DNA from: Burkholderiales bacterium | GTDB taxonomy: Bacteria > Pseudomonadota > Gammaproteobacteria > Burkholderiales > Burkholderiaceae_F | Length of the DNA stretch: 6,054 bases | Assembly: GCA_021205255.1 (NCBI GenBank) | Contig: JAJPXW010000118.1 | Span: 1 to 6,054 of the forward strand | Direction: 5' to 3' | Shown here: positions 5,060 to 6,054 of the stretch, piece by piece | Position numbering within the stretch: the stretch's first letter is position 1 | How the letters are laid out: each line of letters begins with the position of its first letter | Position numbers and translations under genes: made by a program | Notes under the pieces: generated by a model | Told to the model about the DNA's origin: nothing | Seen by the model: the letters and a program-made list of their open reading frames with translations, nothing else | The model's database searches: none

Positions 5060-6054
5060 CTACTTACCTTGCCTCACTATATCTGCATAGGCTTTGCAAG
5101 AATCTTCGTCATCCATATCGCAGGCTTCGCCAAAATATTTCTTAGCTTCGTCATAGGACATCCTAATCTTTTCTCCGATATAGTACTCGTGACCTAAAGC
5201 GGCGCAGATTTGATATGCGCCAAGACGACAGCCCTTTTCATAAAACTTTTTCATAGATGAACCGGATTTTGTCGTCCCAATTCCTTCTCTATACATATGG
5301 CCTAATTGATAGCAGCCAAATGCAAAATTGAGATCACAGGCTTTCTTTGCCATAAGGAATGCCTTTTCATCGGACTGAGGGTAGCCAGTCCCGGTTAAGA
5401 AAGCATTCGCTAATTGGGAACAAGCACTTCCTGAATCCATATCACAGGCTTGGACAAGTGAAAGATTCGCATTGCCTGCCGTTTCACCCGATTGCGCGGC
5501 TAATTCGCTTGCAGAGATAGTGGCCGGAACTACAGCTTCCACATTTTGCCCCGCTTGCTGGACTGGTGTTGAAGCGGTCTCTAAATCCTTTTCAGTTACT
5601 CCAAACTTGCTTTCTAGACTTCTGCAGGCTGCTACGTTTTTTTGCCGGCATGCCATCTCATAGTATTTTTGAGCTTCTTCCTTGGATTGCGCGATCCCTA
5701 GTCCAGACATGTACATTTCTGCTAAGTCGTTGCACCCAGCTGAGTTCCCAAGTTCGCAAGCCTTTATTAAATAATTCTTAGCTTCTTCGGGATTCATTGG
5801 CGCGCCTAGTCCTCTACGCAAGTAGAAACCTACTTTGGCACAACCGGCACCATTGCCAAGCTGACAAGCTTTATCGGCATACTCCCTAGCCTTTTCTAGG
5901 TCTTGTCCAATATCCATGCCATAGAAATAGTTATTGGAAAGAAGTAGACACGATTGGACTTCGCCTTTATCGCATTGCGAGGCCAAGCCGTTCGTAGGAT
6001 CAAAATCTGCGTTAGGAACTGCCCCGTCTTGCTGCTTTAAATCAACTTGATCGG
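5060..6054 (-). CDS. Cysteine-rich Sel1-repeat (Hcp-like) protein, N-terminus beyond window
   Basis: The frame stays open to the right edge, so the N-terminus and any signal peptide are missing; 330 residues are visible. The TTG at 5986 is an internal Leu codon and not a credible start. The protein consists of Sel1-like repeats, pairs of antiparallel helices that stack into a protein-binding solenoid. Cysteines occur only as C-X7-C pairs, eight in all (sixteen Cys). The first Cys of successive repeats is exactly 36 residues apart within each of two four-repeat blocks. This is the hallmark of Helicobacter Hcp proteins, in which each pair forms a disulfide, so an oxidising location (periplasm or outside) is expected. 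Typical repeat sequence is KACELGNSAGCNDLAEMYMSGLG. A linker rich in Ala, Ser, Thr, Gln and Val separates the blocks. The stop is TAG. The partner is unknown; Hcp proteins have been linked to beta-lactam binding and host interaction, which cannot be assumed here. Confidence 0.9.
   Translation of the reverse strand, partial: DQVDLKQQDGAVPNADFDPTNGLASQCDKGEVQSCLLLSNNYFYGMDIGQDLEKAREYADKACQLGNGAGCAKVGFYLRRGLGAPMNPEEAKNYLIKACELGNSAGCNDLAEMYMSGLGIAQSKEEAQKYYEMACRQKNVAACRSLESKFGVTEKDLETASTPVQQAGQNVEAVVPATISASELAAQSGETAGNANLSLVQACDMDSGSACSQLANAFLTGTGYPQSDEKAFLMAKKACDLNFAFGCYQLGHMYREGIGTTKSGSSMKKFYEKGCRLGAYQICAALGHEYYIGEKIRMSYDEAKKYFGEACDMDDEDSCKAYADIVRQGK
5096..5446 (-). repeat. Second block of four 36-residue disulfide-type Sel1 repeats (coding)
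   Basis: On the same numbering, cysteine pairs lie at 181/189, 217/225, 253/261 and 289/297, again exactly 36 residues apart. The last pair is only about a dozen residues from the C-terminus, so the solenoid ends without a separate capping domain. Confidence 0.85.
5624..5974 (-). repeat. First visible block of four 36-residue disulfide-type Sel1 repeats (coding)
   Basis: Counting the Leu at 5986 as residue 1, cysteine pairs lie at 5/13, 41/49, 77/85 and 113/121. The period is exactly 36 residues (108 bp). The second helix of each repeat usually carries a GLG-type turn and an EEA-K-Y motif opens the next helix. More repeats may lie upstream of the window edge. Confidence 0.85.

Noticed and set aside
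5060..5986. Complete 308-residue Sel1 protein starting at TTG 5986
   Set aside because: The frame stays open from 5986 to the window edge and a cysteine-repeat unit begins directly at this point, so the real start is outside the window.
1..6054. Mobile elements, tRNA or rRNA genes, CRISPR arrays, toxin-antitoxin or defence genes
   Set aside because: I looked on both strands and found no terminal inverted repeats, transposase or integrase motifs, cloverleaf-like segments or regularly spaced DNA repeats. The periodic 108-bp signal at 5096-5974 is protein-coding.

Overview
The window reads as ordinary bacterial chromosome with every supported gene on the minus strand. From right to left in transcription order these are: a cysteine-rich Sel1-repeat protein (cut by the right edge), the tRNA-wobble adenosine deaminase TadA, an S66-family LD-carboxypeptidase (LdcA), a membrane-bound hybrid sensor histidine kinase, and the acetolactate synthase large subunit (cut by the left edge). 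The acetolactate synthase looks betaproteobacterial (for example the ITRPCVKHNFLVKDV stretch), and adjacent tadA and ldcA fits that group. With the moderate-to-low GC (mid-40s % by eye), I infer a Burkholderiales member such as Sutterellaceae (Parasutterella/Sutterella-like). That placement is recalled family resemblance, not a search result.

Right part (4963-6054): the Sel1-repeat gene has two blocks of four 36-residue repeats. Each repeat carries one C-X7-C pair, the pattern of the disulfide-clamped Hcp proteins of Helicobacter, so the product is probably exported. A 97-bp AT-rich gap with short repeated TTATCTTT-type motifs separates it from tadA.

Middle (1316-4962): tadA, ldcA and the kinase form a compact unit. 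tadA and ldcA overlap by 71 bp, and ldcA and the kinase are 13 bp apart. TadA has a complete zinc-deaminase domain behind an unusual N-terminal extension of about 125 residues. LdcA has the S66 Ser-Glu-His triad. The kinase has about six membrane segments, an HDLRQP-type H-box, an ATPase domain and a C-terminal receiver with all key residues, but no DNA-binding output. The arrangement suggests co-expression of a housekeeping RNA modification enzyme, a murein-recycling enzyme and a membrane sensor. A functional link between them is inference.

Left part (1-1315): a 224-bp leader without a supported gene precedes ilvB. It holds a long imperfect hairpin, a second hairpin that competes with it, and a small stem next to the ribosome binding site, but no convincing leader peptide. 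This looks like a candidate cis-regulatory RNA for branched-chain amino acid synthesis. ilvB itself is intact as far as it is visible (363 codons), but lacks the C-terminal thiamine-diphosphate-binding domain, which lies outside the window. I see no mobile element, tRNA, rRNA or CRISPR array.
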